Source: Botryotinia globosa (Eukaryota > Ascomycota > Leotiomycetes > Helotiales > Sclerotiniaceae). From it: a stretch of DNA of 64,000 nt. A program made the position numbers and the translations under genes. Within the stretch, counting starts at the first letter, position 1. Each line of letters opens with the position of its first letter. Under the pieces are notes generated by a model. The model did no database searches, was not told where the DNA came from, and worked only from the letters and a program-made list of their open reading frames with translations. Below, in pieces: positions 47,916-58,984 of the stretch. Location of the stretch: the NCBI GenBank assembly GCA_014898425.1, contig RCSZ01000005.1:1824501-1888500 (forward strand), given 5' to 3'.

Positions 47916-48440
47916 TCATCCATCAGAGACCGGAATATGCCCTGCTGTAGCAACCTTCAATATTTCTTCCTCTAGTCCTTCAACCAGTAATACCTCAACA
48001 CCCGCTTCTTCTAATCTTCTCCTCCCTTCGTTCTCGCCCACAAATTTCTCTGGTTCTTTCACGCCGACCACTATCTTACGAATTCCTTTTCCACCTTCAC
48101 CCAACTTCAGGATTCTGTCTAGACAACTCACATTCCCACTCAATCTCTTTGCACATGGTTCCATTGTAGTATATAATATTGTATTTTCCGGCAAAATTTC
48201 CGCAAGTCGTTCTTCAGGTATATTGTGAGCTTGGGAGAGCTTTATGAAGCAACATTGTTCTGCGTGTGTATTGCCAGGACACTCCAATGTGTAGCCTGTT
48301 GCGATAATAGTATTTGTTGAAGCATTGAGAAGTACTGCACCGACACAGAAATTGGTAGGCTTGGGTGGAGATAGTCGGGCAAGGTCGAGGGCTTGACGGA
48401 GGTAAACAAGATGATCTGCAGTTTTCCTTTCTGTTTCCAT
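47916..48440 (-). CDS. Cytidine-deaminase-fold protein, riboflavin (DRAP) deaminase type
   Basis: This intronless gene encodes 174 residues with all zinc and catalytic residues of the cytidine deaminase superfamily: HAE (H59, E61) in GNTHAEQC, and two cysteines in TTMEPCAKRLSGNVSC (C96, C106). The long PCxxRLSGNxxC spacer and preceding GYTLECPGNTHAEQ resemble the deaminase of riboflavin synthesis (2,5-diamino-6-ribosylamino-pyrimidinone phosphate deaminase), the activity in the C-terminal part of yeast Rib2. Here the deaminase stands alone without the pseudouridine-synthase part. ATG 48440 is used; the open frame reaches two codons further only with TTG. A related pyrimidine deaminase function cannot be excluded. 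Confidence 0.85.
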   Translation of the reverse strand: METERKTADHLVYLRQALDLARLSPPKPTNFCVGAVLLNASTNTIIATGYTLECPGNTHAEQCCFIKLSQAHNIPEERLAEILPENTILYTTMEPCAKRLSGNVSCLDRILKLGEGGKGIRKIVVGVKEPEKFVGENEGRRRLEEAGVEVLLVEGLEEEILKVATAGHIPVSDG

Positions 48441-49085
48441 TATCAACTAATGTTTCCAACGTTATAGCTTTGTGGATTGAGTTAGATATTAGATATCAGA
48501 TATCCATGATATCTCGACGTCTGTTCTTTAATTCTGCCATTCTAGATCGACACCGCTTTCTTAGGCATCTCAATTATTAATTAGCTTCGCTATTAATACC
48601 TCGTATTAATACTTCGTACTTAGCAAAGAACGACGTTGAACCCTGAAACCCCAACCCAAGGTCTCAAGCGCCTAGATGAGTTTGCGTTAAAACCACTGTG
48701 ATCGTTGGGCCATCTACAATCACGTCAAGATAGCGAATAATAAGGCCAGAAGCCAATAGGATTTCTTTGGTACCTTTGGTCCACGATCTCAATAATCTCT
48801 TGACAACTTTCTATAGCCATTCATTATTTTTAGATCAATTCAAGTCAATTCAAAATGTCCATAAAATCATAAAGTTTTCACCCCGAACACTCATTGTGTG
48901 CTCGTGCTCGAACAGCTGTTTCCATCGCGACAAGCCTAACTTTTTGGATAAACCCCCGGAAGAGAGTGGAATCTCAGCAATCGGGCAAACAAGAGGAAGT
49001 GACCACGCATACAAATCTGCATCACCATATCTAATCGACTTACACAAGATTCCAAAATCACTGGATTCATGGGCTTGGAGGCACA
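48441..49085. other. Divergent promoter region, deaminase / WD40 gene
   Basis: 645 bp between divergent genes. An inverted GATATC/ATATCAGATATC cluster lies at 48487-48513 and a TATTAATACCTCGTATTAATACTTCG duplication-like stretch at 48590-48615. No gene seen. Confidence 0.45.
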
Positions 49086-52000
49086 ATGTCTGACGCAGAA
49101 TTGCCGTGTATTAAAGTGACAGATGAACATTTGAAGGGCAGCAAGGAGCAACAACCAGTTGTTGGATCACCAACGACTGAAGGGGGGAGACCACGCTCTG
49201 CAACTTCATCCGAAGGTATGTCGGTCATTTCGCATGTTATGAGCTCCATGCTTCTTTGTAGACTGCTTTGATAGAGTTATGCCGACTGTGACGGGTTTAT
49301 TGCTTCTCAAATACAATGTGCTGATAAGTGTTATTTCCAGACAATGGGCATTCCACAACTCCAAGGAAGTCTGCGATAAAACTTATTCGAAATGGAGTGG
49401 CCAAAGAGAACGGAAGTGACACAGCATCTGCACAAACCTCTACTGCTATTGACCCTCTATCACATGTATGCGACTCCGGGTGTTCTTTTTGATCATTCTA
49501 TACGGATAGCCACATTAGCTTGAAAGACACACGTTTGCTGACGGACATTTAGCACATTCTGAAGCGTACAAATACCGAAAACACAATCCCACAAAAACTT
49601 CGAAATGCTTCTGTCTCAGGAATCTCAGGAAGCGTTCTCCCAGAGGTCCCAGAGCCAGGGAGTCCTGGCACAGGCTCTCCTGGTAGGCAAATGACCCCGG
49701 AGATTCGCAGCGACAGTAACCTGGCAAAAGACAAGAAGTAAGTCAAAATTTGGCACGATCGAATGTGTAGAAATCTATTCGAGAATGTGCTCATTATGCG
49801 TTCATGGCTACTTATATTGGCGAGAGTCGGCTCTGGTTTATTCATATGAAAGCTAATCAATTGCAGGAAAGGAGTCTCGTTTTTGAATCGTTTCAATCTA
49901 CTAGGGGGAAAGAAGAATGAAGAGCCAGAGATGGATGATGACGAATCAGAATTGGGCGATCCACGCACTGAGGGCATGAATGCCCATGTATTTTCCTCGT
50001 CAATAGGGGCAAACGGCTATATTCCGAGACACAAGGAACCCCCACGATATATCAAAGTTCGAGCTCATCACAAGAAGACTATGGAGTTCAATCGCATGTT
50101 TCTCGCCCAGGAATTGAGCGGCACGAAAAATCCGTCCACGAACGAGAACGTACAAACTCCGACAAATTCGGAACATCCTAACAAGTTGTCAAAACCACCA
50201 AGGTCAAACGGTGCAGTCTGGGCAGCTGAATTTAGTAAAGATGGAAAATACTTCGCCGCGGCCGGGAAGGATCGGGTGGTTCGAATCTGGGCAGTGATAT
50301 CGACCGCAGAGGAGCGGCGAGCGCATGAATTCGATGAGGACGGCGAAAAATTGAGCGCACCTGTTTTCAAATCCAAACCGGTACAGGAATTTGAAGGCCA
50401 CACTCTGGATGTTCTGGATCTTAGTTGGAGCAAGAATAATTTCCTGCTATCTTCTTCAATGGACAAGACCGTTAGATTGTGGCATATAAGCCGGCCGGAG
50501 TGTTTGTGCACCTTTAACCACAAGGACTTTGTTACGTCGATAGCTTTTCACCCCCGAGACGATCGCTTCTTTTTAGCCGGGTCACTAGATTCAATTCTTC
50601 GGCTATGGAGTATTCCTGACAAAAGTGTCGCCTTTTGGAATCAATTGCCAGGTCTTATAACGGCGGTGGCTTTCAGTCCAGATGGTAAGACCGCTATAGC
50701 TGGTGTTCTCAGTGGGATCTGCTTATTCTACGAGACCGAGGGCTTAAAGTACCACACTCAAATCCATGTCCGATCATCAAGGGGAAAGAACGCAAAGGGA
50801 AGCAAAATCACTGGTATTCGCACGATTGTTTATCCTCCTAATGACCCGGAAGGTGAAACAAAGGTTTTGATCACTTCAAATGATTCTCGAGTTCGTATGT
50901 ACAACCTTCGAGATAAAGCTTTAGAGATGAAGTTCAGAAGTCACGAAAATGCCTACAGTCAAATCACTGCCCAATTCAGTGATGATGCAAAGTATGTTAT
51001 ATGTGGCAGTGAGGATCACAAAGCTTACGTCTGGTCTCTTGGGGTTACGGATAATGAAAGCAAGGACAAAAGACCATGTGAATTTTTCGAGGCTCATTCT
51101 GAGGTTGTCACAGCAGCTGTCATGGCCCCGATGAAGTCTAGAATACTTCTCAGTGGCTCCGGAGATCCCCTCTACGATTTATGCAACCCCCCACCCGTGA
51201 CTCTGCTTAGTAGAGAAGAATCGATTCTTCCCTCGACATCTCGTGCAACCAGTGAAGCAGGGAATCGCGATTCTGCTGCTCTTTCTGTCGAAGATATTCA
51301 AGAACCTCAAATCAAAAAGCCTGAACAGTCCTCTGCATATCTTGCTAGATCCAATCACAATGATGGCAATATCATTGTAACCGCAGATTACCTTGGTCGC
51401 ATAAAGGTCTTTCGACAAGATTGCGCTTATCAGAAAAGACGCAATGACCAATGGGAAACTTCATCTCAATTTTCCAAAAAGATGCTCGCTCGAAGCAGCA
51501 GCATTATGACACGTCAAAGTGGTGGTTCCCAGTCTCGCCGAACCTCGATCTCCCAGAGTTCTATTTCAGGGCCAGTTACGCAATTTGACCATCACATTCT
51601 CGACTGGCGCAAGTCAATTTCCAACGATAGACCTAAGACCTCCAGTTCTCACACTAAACCTCCTCCCTTTAGCAATCGCAGTGACCGTAGCATATCACCC
51701 GGTAAGATCACTCGCACTCCTTATTCGCCATCTTCCCCGGCAAACCTTGCAAGCGCAACTCGTCAACTGCAATACGGTATTGTTGTGCCCACAACTACAA
51801 CAGCGATAAGTGGCGGTCATCGGCCACCCTCCATTGCTACAAGTAGCCCTCCTCAATCAATCTTCAAAACTCAATCGCACCAGGCTCTCCCAAGTCAACC
51901 GCCCACCCCGTCCTTCACACTCAATCCCTCATCACCTCCTCCCAACGGAGATAGCAATTCTAGTGTCTATAAAATAGATCCTACAGGCAGATCCTACCAA

Positions 52001-52312
52001 TTTTGGAACCCAGCAAATTGGAAGAACAACTCAAATGCGGACCAAAATGGGAACAAATTTGGTCCAGCGCTTCTTCGACCTGGCACCTCATCTCGTGGAA
52101 ACAGCATCAACTCTAGATTAAGCAGTGATGCAAATTCTGATCTGACAGATGCGGATCAAGAGGTAGAAGAAGAAGCTAGTGATGGCAGTGATCAGATGCT
52201 TACATGTAGAAAATGTGGAGGGAAGGACTTTAGGGCTAAGAAGGTTGGGGTGGGTGTGAGCAGAGGTCAAAAGTTGGTGTGTACAAAGTGTGGGACAGTT
52301 GGCGGCGGGTGA
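49086..52312 (+). CDS. WD40 repeat protein (WDR44-like) with C-terminal zinc-ribbon motif
   Basis: Four exons (49086-49215, 49341-49465, 49553-49737, 49867-52312; introns 125, 87 and 129 nt, all frame-preserving) give 961 residues. A disordered N-terminus leads to the conserved RAHHKKTMEFNRMFLAQEL segment. WD40 repeats then run from about 260 to 640 (AVWAAEFSKDGKYFAAAGKD, VLDLSWSKNNFLLSSSMDKT, VTSIAFHPRDDRFFLAGSLD and more), enough for a seven-blade propeller. The order resembles WDR44, a Rab11-binding trafficking protein; fungal relatives are mostly uncharacterised. The tail is Ser/Pro-rich and ends with CRKCGGKDF...CTKCGTVGG, two CxxC pairs like a zinc ribbon. Exon 1 start is the first in-frame ATG consistent with splicing; an upstream leader exon is possible. 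Confidence 0.88.
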
Positions 52313-53868
52313 CGGAAGAATCGAGTTTCGGGCATTGTTTTTGAACGAGAGAAGAGGGCAGCAATCACGCAAGGAAGAGAAAATAAAACGAGTGTAGAAC
52401 ATTGGAAGTGGAAGTGAAAAGATGCCCGCAGGCCGCAGGCCGCAGGCGTTGGATTAGAAGCTAGATGAGTTCATCGGGTTGTAAAGCGAGCGAGCAATTG
52501 ATTGATAGTAAAGCATTTTGAGCATAGCATAGCATTTGGCGTTGGATTCGGTATTTGGATACCTTTGGTATGTCTTTAGTCAGCGTAGATCAGGCAGAAA
52601 GTGCAAACAAACATGGATATTTTCTATCCTGATCATCTAGATCTCTTTCTTGCACTCTCATCTTTAAGCTTGGTTTATCTACATAGATACCTAATCGGAT
52701 ACTTAAAGCTACAAAACCGAAGACCGTGAAACCAGGAGGCCGGGCCGATTATTGGCCAGAGTTCATCCCTTGTTCGTCCACTACCACGTATGTCACATTG
52801 TCAGTGACAATGTGTCACTAACCTCCGTCTCCATACAAGAATTTCTCCAGTTACTGGAGATTTCGGATCTTGGGTATATCCACTCGTCCACTACCGGGCC
52901 CAGATTTACTCCAGTTTTTGGAGTCTAGTTAGGACACTTATTGGACGGACTTTTGGAATGAATGCTTAGGTTGTTCATCCGTCCACTTGATCGTTGAAGA
53001 ATTGTTGACTCGAACGGTGAGACAAAGTTTATTATTGGTCTACTCCGTTACTCGTACCGTACCTCCGTTCAATAACCTTAACGTGCTTCGACTCGAGCGT
53101 ACAATTATCACTGGACGGATGTTTCACTTCCCCGCCCGTCCACCACTCTGTTTCTCCATTTTCCCCATTCGATCTGCATTTGTAATTACGGCTACCACCC
53201 TTCCACCTTCAGCCTGACCAGAATGCTACTCCGTACTAATATACGTACTACTGTACAGTTTGAATACCGAACGGCCACTGGTACTGCTGCCGTCACGGAC
53301 AAAAACAGAGCGAGCATTCGTATCTTCACGGGGTGGCCCTGTTAGGGCGAAAGTTTATGTGGACTAGTTGGGACGGCTTTACAGGTTCGCTGTGCTTGTA
53401 ATGGAAGGTATGTAGTATTTAAGGACCGACGCTTTTCGTAATCTAATCGATTTGAGGTGGACGGATCGCGAGTATTGCTTTGGTAAGACGAATGCCGTGC
53501 TTGCTGAAAAGGCTAATCGCAGAAATTCAGTTCATCTCATTATTTGATCGGACAGAAACGTTATCACTACGGTATCTACAACCCTATCTACATCATTCAA
53601 TGCCCCGTTGTGTACAAAGTGGACTATGTAGGGGTCAACCCCATCTGAGTCGTGACAGTACCCTTGAAGATCCTTCCACTGCTGTTCTAGCATGTGCACC
53701 GTTGCAGTTATTTGCATCGGCAATATCTCTTAGATGGGCATATGAGGACTGAGTGATAGTGGAAGGGTGGATCTGGTTCTTTTGCCCATATATACATCAT
53801 GCAAGTTCCTGTGAGATCTTCCTCCTGTACCTTCACCTCAAATCTACATTCTTTTTATCATCTTCATC
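52313..53868. other. Long intergenic region upstream of the quercetinase gene
   Basis: Contains a (GCCGCAG)-type triplication (52425-52447), AGCATAGCAT repeats (52520-52533) and an inverted repeat (52794-52814). CTCCAG/CTGGAG inverted motifs occur near 52848-52860 and 52910-52922, and GGACGGA/TCCGTCC-type repeats at 52940-53120. This may be an eroded repeat or regulatory DNA; no gene recognised. Confidence 0.5.
52794..52814. repeat. 9-bp inverted repeat with 3-bp centre
   Basis: CACATTGTC and GACAATGTG flank AGT, a possible hairpin or protein-binding dyad. Confidence 0.7.
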
Positions 53869-55049
53869 ATGCGCACCTCTACTTTGGCCTCTTCGGTTTT
53901 TGCTGCTGGACTCGTGTCCGCTCGCATTACTGCCCGCGATAACAGTTCAGTCTGGGTAACAGAGGTGCCTAATTATGTCCGTCCCTACGCAATTGCACAT
54001 TATGATGCTGCTGGCTGTATGGTTGGAAGTCAACTCTATCGATTCCCAGTTACTGGACCATCGTCTGGAGGTGCTTTCTCCCTTCTCGCAACAAACGCAA
54101 AGGGTTCGAACGAGTTAGGAGTTTTTCCTCACATTCATCAAAAACATTATGAGAATTTCTTTAATCTCAAAGGTCGCTTCCAGCTTTGGACTGGAAAGGA
54201 TGGTGATTCTGAGACAAGAATTTTGGCTCAAGGAGATTTCGGAAGTGTACCAGTCAACACAACCCATACCTTCCAAATTTTGGATCCCGACACTGAGATG
54301 GTCGGGGTTATCTCACCTGGAGGATTTGAGTAGGTTGCCCAGGCATAACAGGCTACAGTTGCAACTGGACAGAAGACTAACAGTATTTTAGGAAGTTGTT
54401 TTTTGCCCTCTCTGATTCCAACTGGACCTTAGCCTCTTCGGAAACTCAACCTCCTTACGATCCTCTCCTCGTCGTCAATAGCAGCAGCTCTCCTCTTCCC
54501 CCTTCACTCATTAGCACTCTTGAAAATTTCGATGTCTACACCCAGCTTGACTTCGTTCCTCGTACAGATGCGATTAACGGTACTGCTCCATTGAACAGTA
54601 CCTGGCACACCGGAGCCAACGCTCTTGGCGCTCAAGGTTCTCCATACTATATCGCCAAGGACTTTGGACCACAATACATTAACGATGCCGCTGGATACCA
54701 AATCATTCAGCCATTCGTTACTCCAGTACAATCCGAGAATGCATACTCTTTGTCGACCATTACCCTTGCCCGCAAGTTGTCCAACGTCACCATCCCAACA
54801 TCATCATATACCGGCCATGCGGCTTTCGAGGTTCTTGAGGGTATGTTGACTGTTGAGATGGAAGGTGAGACATTATCGCTTATCCAAGGCGATGTTGTCT
54901 TCATCCCTGGAAACACAACATACAAGTACTACAGTACCGTCCACTTCTCCAAATTTTTGTTCGTCGGTGCTGGAGCCGAAGCAATGGACACTCAGCTTAT
55001 CGCTGCTGGTGCTTCATGGTCTTCCCCAGTTTGGCCTACGTATGCTTAG
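53869..55049 (+). CDS. Secreted quercetin 2,3-dioxygenase (bicupin)
   Basis: Two exons (53869-54329 and 54392-55049; 62-nt intron with a CTAAC branch site) give 372 residues. An ~18-residue signal peptide (MRTSTLASSVFAAGLVSA) directs secretion. The N-terminal cupin carries the metal ligands of fungal quercetinases: H88, H90 and E95 in FPHIHQKHYENFF and H133 in VPVNTTHTFQ. The second cupin spans about 270-372 (TGHAAFEVLEGMLTVEM, GDVVFIPGNTTYKYY). The copper enzyme opens the flavonol C ring, releasing CO; in plant-associated fungi this detoxifies host flavonols. Several NST/NTT sites suit a glycoprotein. Length and layout match the Aspergillus enzyme class (about 350 residues). Confidence 0.92.
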
Positions 55050-56127
55050 GCATTTCGTGGTGGATCTCTCTAGCTAGCTAAGCCTAGGTAGCTATACACA
55101 AATCAATTAATAATAAACAATACAAAACACTTGACACTTGGATTCCATTCGTCCAAAAATTGCTTTCCAATGATTGAACGTTTCAGGAACATAGATCTAC
55201 TCAGCCTATTTTTCTGCAAGAAGATAGCTTTCAATTCTGAAGAGCCTCGTTCCCAAAATATCTCCGTACGGACCACTCTAGAATTGCATCTGTCTTGGCC
55301 TTGATTTCACTTCACTAGATACTTGATCTGCAAAACGATTGCTAAAAAGTATGCGGTATGAAAAGCCTCCTCCCAAGAATACCCTCTAATAAAATCTAGC
55401 TCAGCCTCAACACCACGCACTACTCGGTCTTTACGGTGTGTTCTGCAGAAAAGCTACATCAAAGCCTAAACTATTGGACGAAAAAAATCTTATGACTGAC
55501 AACAATGAAGATATTTATAGATGCGCAAGATACTTCCTGATCTTGGTGACAGCACATATTTCAAGGGGAAACCCTTGGATTATCCTCGGAATGTCACCGA
55601 ACCTCGAGGTGAATCAAGGTTAACAAAATTTTAGTATCCAATTTCGCCCCATGACTGCCGAGCCACAGTGAAAAGGAAGGAAATTGGCTAAGCAGTCGGG
55701 TTGCCGCGAATCTAGATTACCTAAGCGAGCCAAGCCACAATATCCATGCAAGTCTTAGTCTCTTTAGAGTTAGCTTGCCCCCTTTTTAAACGTCATGTAA
55801 GTTTATGCAAGGAATATCGGAGAGAAACTACCGCATGTTTCCAGGAAATTCGCATTTCTTTTGCAGTTATACGAGATTTCGATCATCTCTTTCACATGGG
55901 GATCCTATAGGCGACAATGCTTTACTAGGTGGAAATAGAGCATCGAAATGTATATAAGTTTCACCGCGTTCACTTCCTTGTCTTAATTTGCTCCTTTTCT
56001 ACTAATTGCTAACGAATAATTCACGAATCGATATACTTAAACGTCTCTCGTCCTCGATATTCACTACATCTACCTACTATCCCCTCAACTTTTCGATCTT
56101 CGATATATTTAAATCAATACCTTCATC
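55050..56127. other. Intergenic region
   Basis: 3' flank of the quercetinase gene and promoter of the repeat protein. TATATAAG at 55950-55957 is a plausible TATA box about 178 bp before ATG 56128. No other gene. Confidence 0.5.
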
Positions 56128-56853
56128 ATGCGTGTTCAAGTTCTCCCAGTTATCGCCCTCCTTTCCATTGGTGCTTCGGCACAAAATCTTGGTAGCCTCG
56201 TCAATGCAATAACCTCAGATGTCGGCGGAGCAATAAGCACCGCTACATCTGCTATTGGTGGTGCCGCTGATACTGTCACTTCTGGAGCCGCAGGAGTCTT
56301 TTCGACCGTCACCTCAGGAGCAGCTGGCGCATTCTCAACTGTAACCTCAGGTGCAGGCGGAGTCTTTTCAACTGTTACATCAGGAGCTGCTGGCGCATTC
56401 TCAACTGCAACTTCAGGTGCCGGCGGAGTCTTTTCGACCGTCACATCAGGAGCTGCTGGCGCATTCAGCACCGCAACTTCTGGGGCCGCTGGAGCCTTCT
56501 CTACAGCAACCTCTGACGCCGTTGGCGCATTTTCCACGGCTACCTCTGCTGCCGCCTCCCGATACTCGAGCATCAAGAGTGAAGCTAGCAGCGAAATTTC
56601 CAGTTTGAGCTCCGTCGCCCAGACTGCCACCGATAGTGCCGTTAAGAGTTCGATCAGCGCGGCAATGAGCAGTATCAGCAGCGACGTCGCTAGTGCCAGT
56701 TCCGAAGTAAAGAGTGCCACTAGCTCTGCTAGTGGTGCTCTTAGTTCCGCCACTAAGAGTGCCGCAAGCGCTACTTCTAGCTCAGGAGCTATGAGAACCC
56801 AAGTGCCAATGGCTGGAGGAGCTATTTTGGGTGCGGCTTTATACTTGCTGTAG
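56128..56853 (+). CDS. Secreted Ser/Ala-rich tandem-repeat protein, probably GPI-anchored
   Basis: This intronless 241-residue protein starts with a signal peptide (MRVQVLPVIALLSIGASA). Residues ~45-150 are about nine copies of an 11-residue unit with consensus TSGAAGAFSTV, reflected in 33-bp DNA repeats. A Ser/Ala/Lys-rich stalk follows, then a C-terminal SSGAMRTQVPMAGGAILGAALYLL: a small-residue site followed by a hydrophobic tail, as in GPI-anchored cell-wall proteins. High Ser/Thr suggests O-glycosylation. The function is probably structural or adhesive at the wall; no catalytic domain is seen. The repeats should vary in number between strains. Confidence 0.85.
   Translation: MRVQVLPVIALLSIGASAQNLGSLVNAITSDVGGAISTATSAIGGAADTVTSGAAGVFSTVTSGAAGAFSTVTSGAGGVFSTVTSGAAGAFSTATSGAGGVFSTVTSGAAGAFSTATSGAAGAFSTATSDAVGAFSTATSAAASRYSSIKSEASSEISSLSSVAQTATDSAVKSSISAAMSSISSDVASASSEVKSATSSASGALSSATKSAASATSSSGAMRTQVPMAGGAILGAALYLL
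56262..56550 (+). repeat. 33-bp coding tandem repeats
   Basis: About nine imperfect 33-bp units inside the repeat protein gene, alternating GGCGGAGTCTTTTC- and GCTGGCGCATTCTC-type variants. Third-position differences indicate some age or selection. Confidence 0.88.
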
Positions 56854-57599
56854 ATTGATGGCAGATATAATGAGCGAGAGGAATTGAATGTGTTATGTTC
56901 GGAAATGCTAATGGTGTTTTGATACGGCGTTGATCAATTGTATAACATATATATATATCCTTTCACGAATAAAATATATATCTTTGGGGCTTCATTTCTT
57001 TCATAAACTTTTTCCCTCATTGATTGTAATCAATATTCTAATATTCAATCTTTTCAATCTTTTCAATCCCATATACTTCGTATGCCTAGGTATATTATAG
57101 ATGAATTCGATACCCCTGATACCAGCACAGAACTAGCGAAAAATATACTTTAATTGCGACAAGATAGCCATTCTCTCCCTGACTTGATACATAGGGCTGA
57201 TGCCGGGGCAAACGATTCGTTTTGTAGATCATGCAGAGCGACAATGTCCTCGTTCAGAATCGAAGGTATATTTCACGGGTATGGATGTGTCCCGAGAAGG
57301 ATATCGTGATCATATTCTTGTTTCTTGAAGTTTGGTCAAAGTCTAACAATTTGAAGAGCCTATGAATATCAATTGACGGGCCTATTATTATATTAGGATT
57401 GTGTACTTATCTTACATCAAGATCAATAGAAATGCCCATAACATTTTCTAGGCTCCAGATGCTCACCGCAAGCTCATCTTCGCTGTCGAGAAATGAATGC
57501 GGATAGGTATTGATTGCAATTTTCCCAACACCCAGCGGACTAGCAACCAACCATAGGATCCTAGGTGAAGTTGAAGCTACCATGTGACGATATCACATG
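56854..57599. other. Intergenic region
   Basis: 3' flank of the repeat protein gene, including a short (AT)n run near 56945-56958 and TCTTTTCAA repeats at 57047-57066. No gene seen. Confidence 0.5.
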
Positions 57600-58640
57600 C
57601 CCCCCCCCAATATATAGACGTCTGTGTAACTTCTTTACATCCCCTCACGTCTTTTTCCAACGCCAAACAACTTATATTGGAATATTGCCGTTGAGTTGGG
57701 CCATCTGTGATAATGTCACCATGCCAAAATCGTCCAGGCTCTTGAATAGTTTGCATCAGGCTGGCCATCTCAACTCCTAGTTTCCAAATTCGCTTGCGGT
57801 TTACGAGACCCATCTCAGATTTAACCCCGAAACGCATTCTTTCCAGGTATAATTACGCAAACACAGCACTCGTGCGAAGCCGAATTCGCTCTAGACTCCA
57901 ATCCACCACTTTCACCTCGAAACAAGAGTGTAAAAGAACCAACTCGGTCAGTAAATGCAAATGATTGAAAATATCTCTCGCTTAACTCTAATTTGTATGG
58001 GCTCCAAGCCTTCCAATATCCTTTCCTTCAGAATTTCGCTAGAGATAGACGAATAGTGATGGAAACGAAGTTGATTCTCATGACCAGTATGTAAGTTTTG
58101 AATGCTTTTCGCTTCCGGCTCTACCAAATTCATTATATGGGCGTTAAGAATGGCGTTGGCTGTCTTATTCAGCTCCGAAGTATCTTCAAAGAACCTAGGG
58201 GGAACTTCTCCAGGAGCAAAATATTGTACTGAACTCTATTCTCCTCACTACGTATTTCGGAGCTCCCCTAAAGTTCCTCGATCGACATCATTAGCGTAAG
58301 TGTCAGAGAATAATCACAATGAACAAATACCTTGTAGTCCCAAGCATTTGATTATTCTCCATCTTCGAATTCATTATCTATTTCTGTCGCAGTCTTAGCT
58401 GCTCCCTCTTCTCGACCCGTCTTAGAAAATCCTCTATGTGGAACAAGACCATCTGGATGAGGCGCTTTTATTTGACTTCATATGAAAGATCGGGAGAAAT
58501 TTTAACCAATGTCAACGCCTCTTCGAGTGTGCCAGAGGAAACTCCATGGCCGGATGTGCCCGCACTTCAGTGCATCTTTCCTCTCCCAGTTAACTCTTTC
58601 GCTACTTGTCAGTGAGATTCGAGATTACCTACCTCCACAT
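57600..58640 (-). pseudogene. 2OG-Fe(II) oxygenase (isopenicillin-N-synthase-like) pseudogene
   Basis: No long open frame marks this gene, but the minus strand in shifting frames follows the whole family. In order: a DIOX_N start (ISLTSSERVNWERKDALK, near 58620-58570), HGVSSGTLEEALTL (58550-58500), then after a break with TAA at 58468-58470, APHPDGLVPHRGFSKTGREE (58476-58400). Next are LVEPEAKSIQNLHTGHENQL and FHHYSSISSEIL (58140-58030). AFTDRVGSFTLLFRG and SGGLE stand where HTDFGSxTLLFQ is normal (57958-57900), and DGPTQRQYSN lies near 57700. Several stops and frame changes separate these pieces, and the first metal histidine is now Phe. It is clearly inactive. The original would have been a ~340-residue oxygenase of unknown substrate. 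Confidence 0.8.
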
Positions 58641-58984
58641 ATGAACTGGGATGAGATTATAAGGCTTAGAATCACAAGTTTCCTGCATTGATAGACTGCT
58701 ACCAGATTTAGAAGACTTCGTGAGTATGCATCGATTCTATCTTTCAAGGTCAAAGCCTGTACTCGAGTTAAATCCTATCAAAGAGCTGATGGCAGGGTTC
58801 AGAGATAGGCATACCTGAGATTGTCGATAAGTCGGTATTTATGAAAGTCACAGGTAGCCATGTCCTTTTGGAAATGGAAACTGTGCGTGTAATTGGAGTA
58901 TAAATGCTTGACCCAAAAGGATTGTCTAACCGAGCGTATGAAGCATATAAGTCATATATAAATTTATCATCCCGAGATACTATT

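Noticed and set aside
56136..56753. 205-codon minus-strand frame over the repeat protein gene
   Set aside because: It mirrors the tandem repeats of the plus-strand gene, which has a signal peptide and GPI-like tail; the antisense product (PAAPEVAVE-type repeat) has neither.
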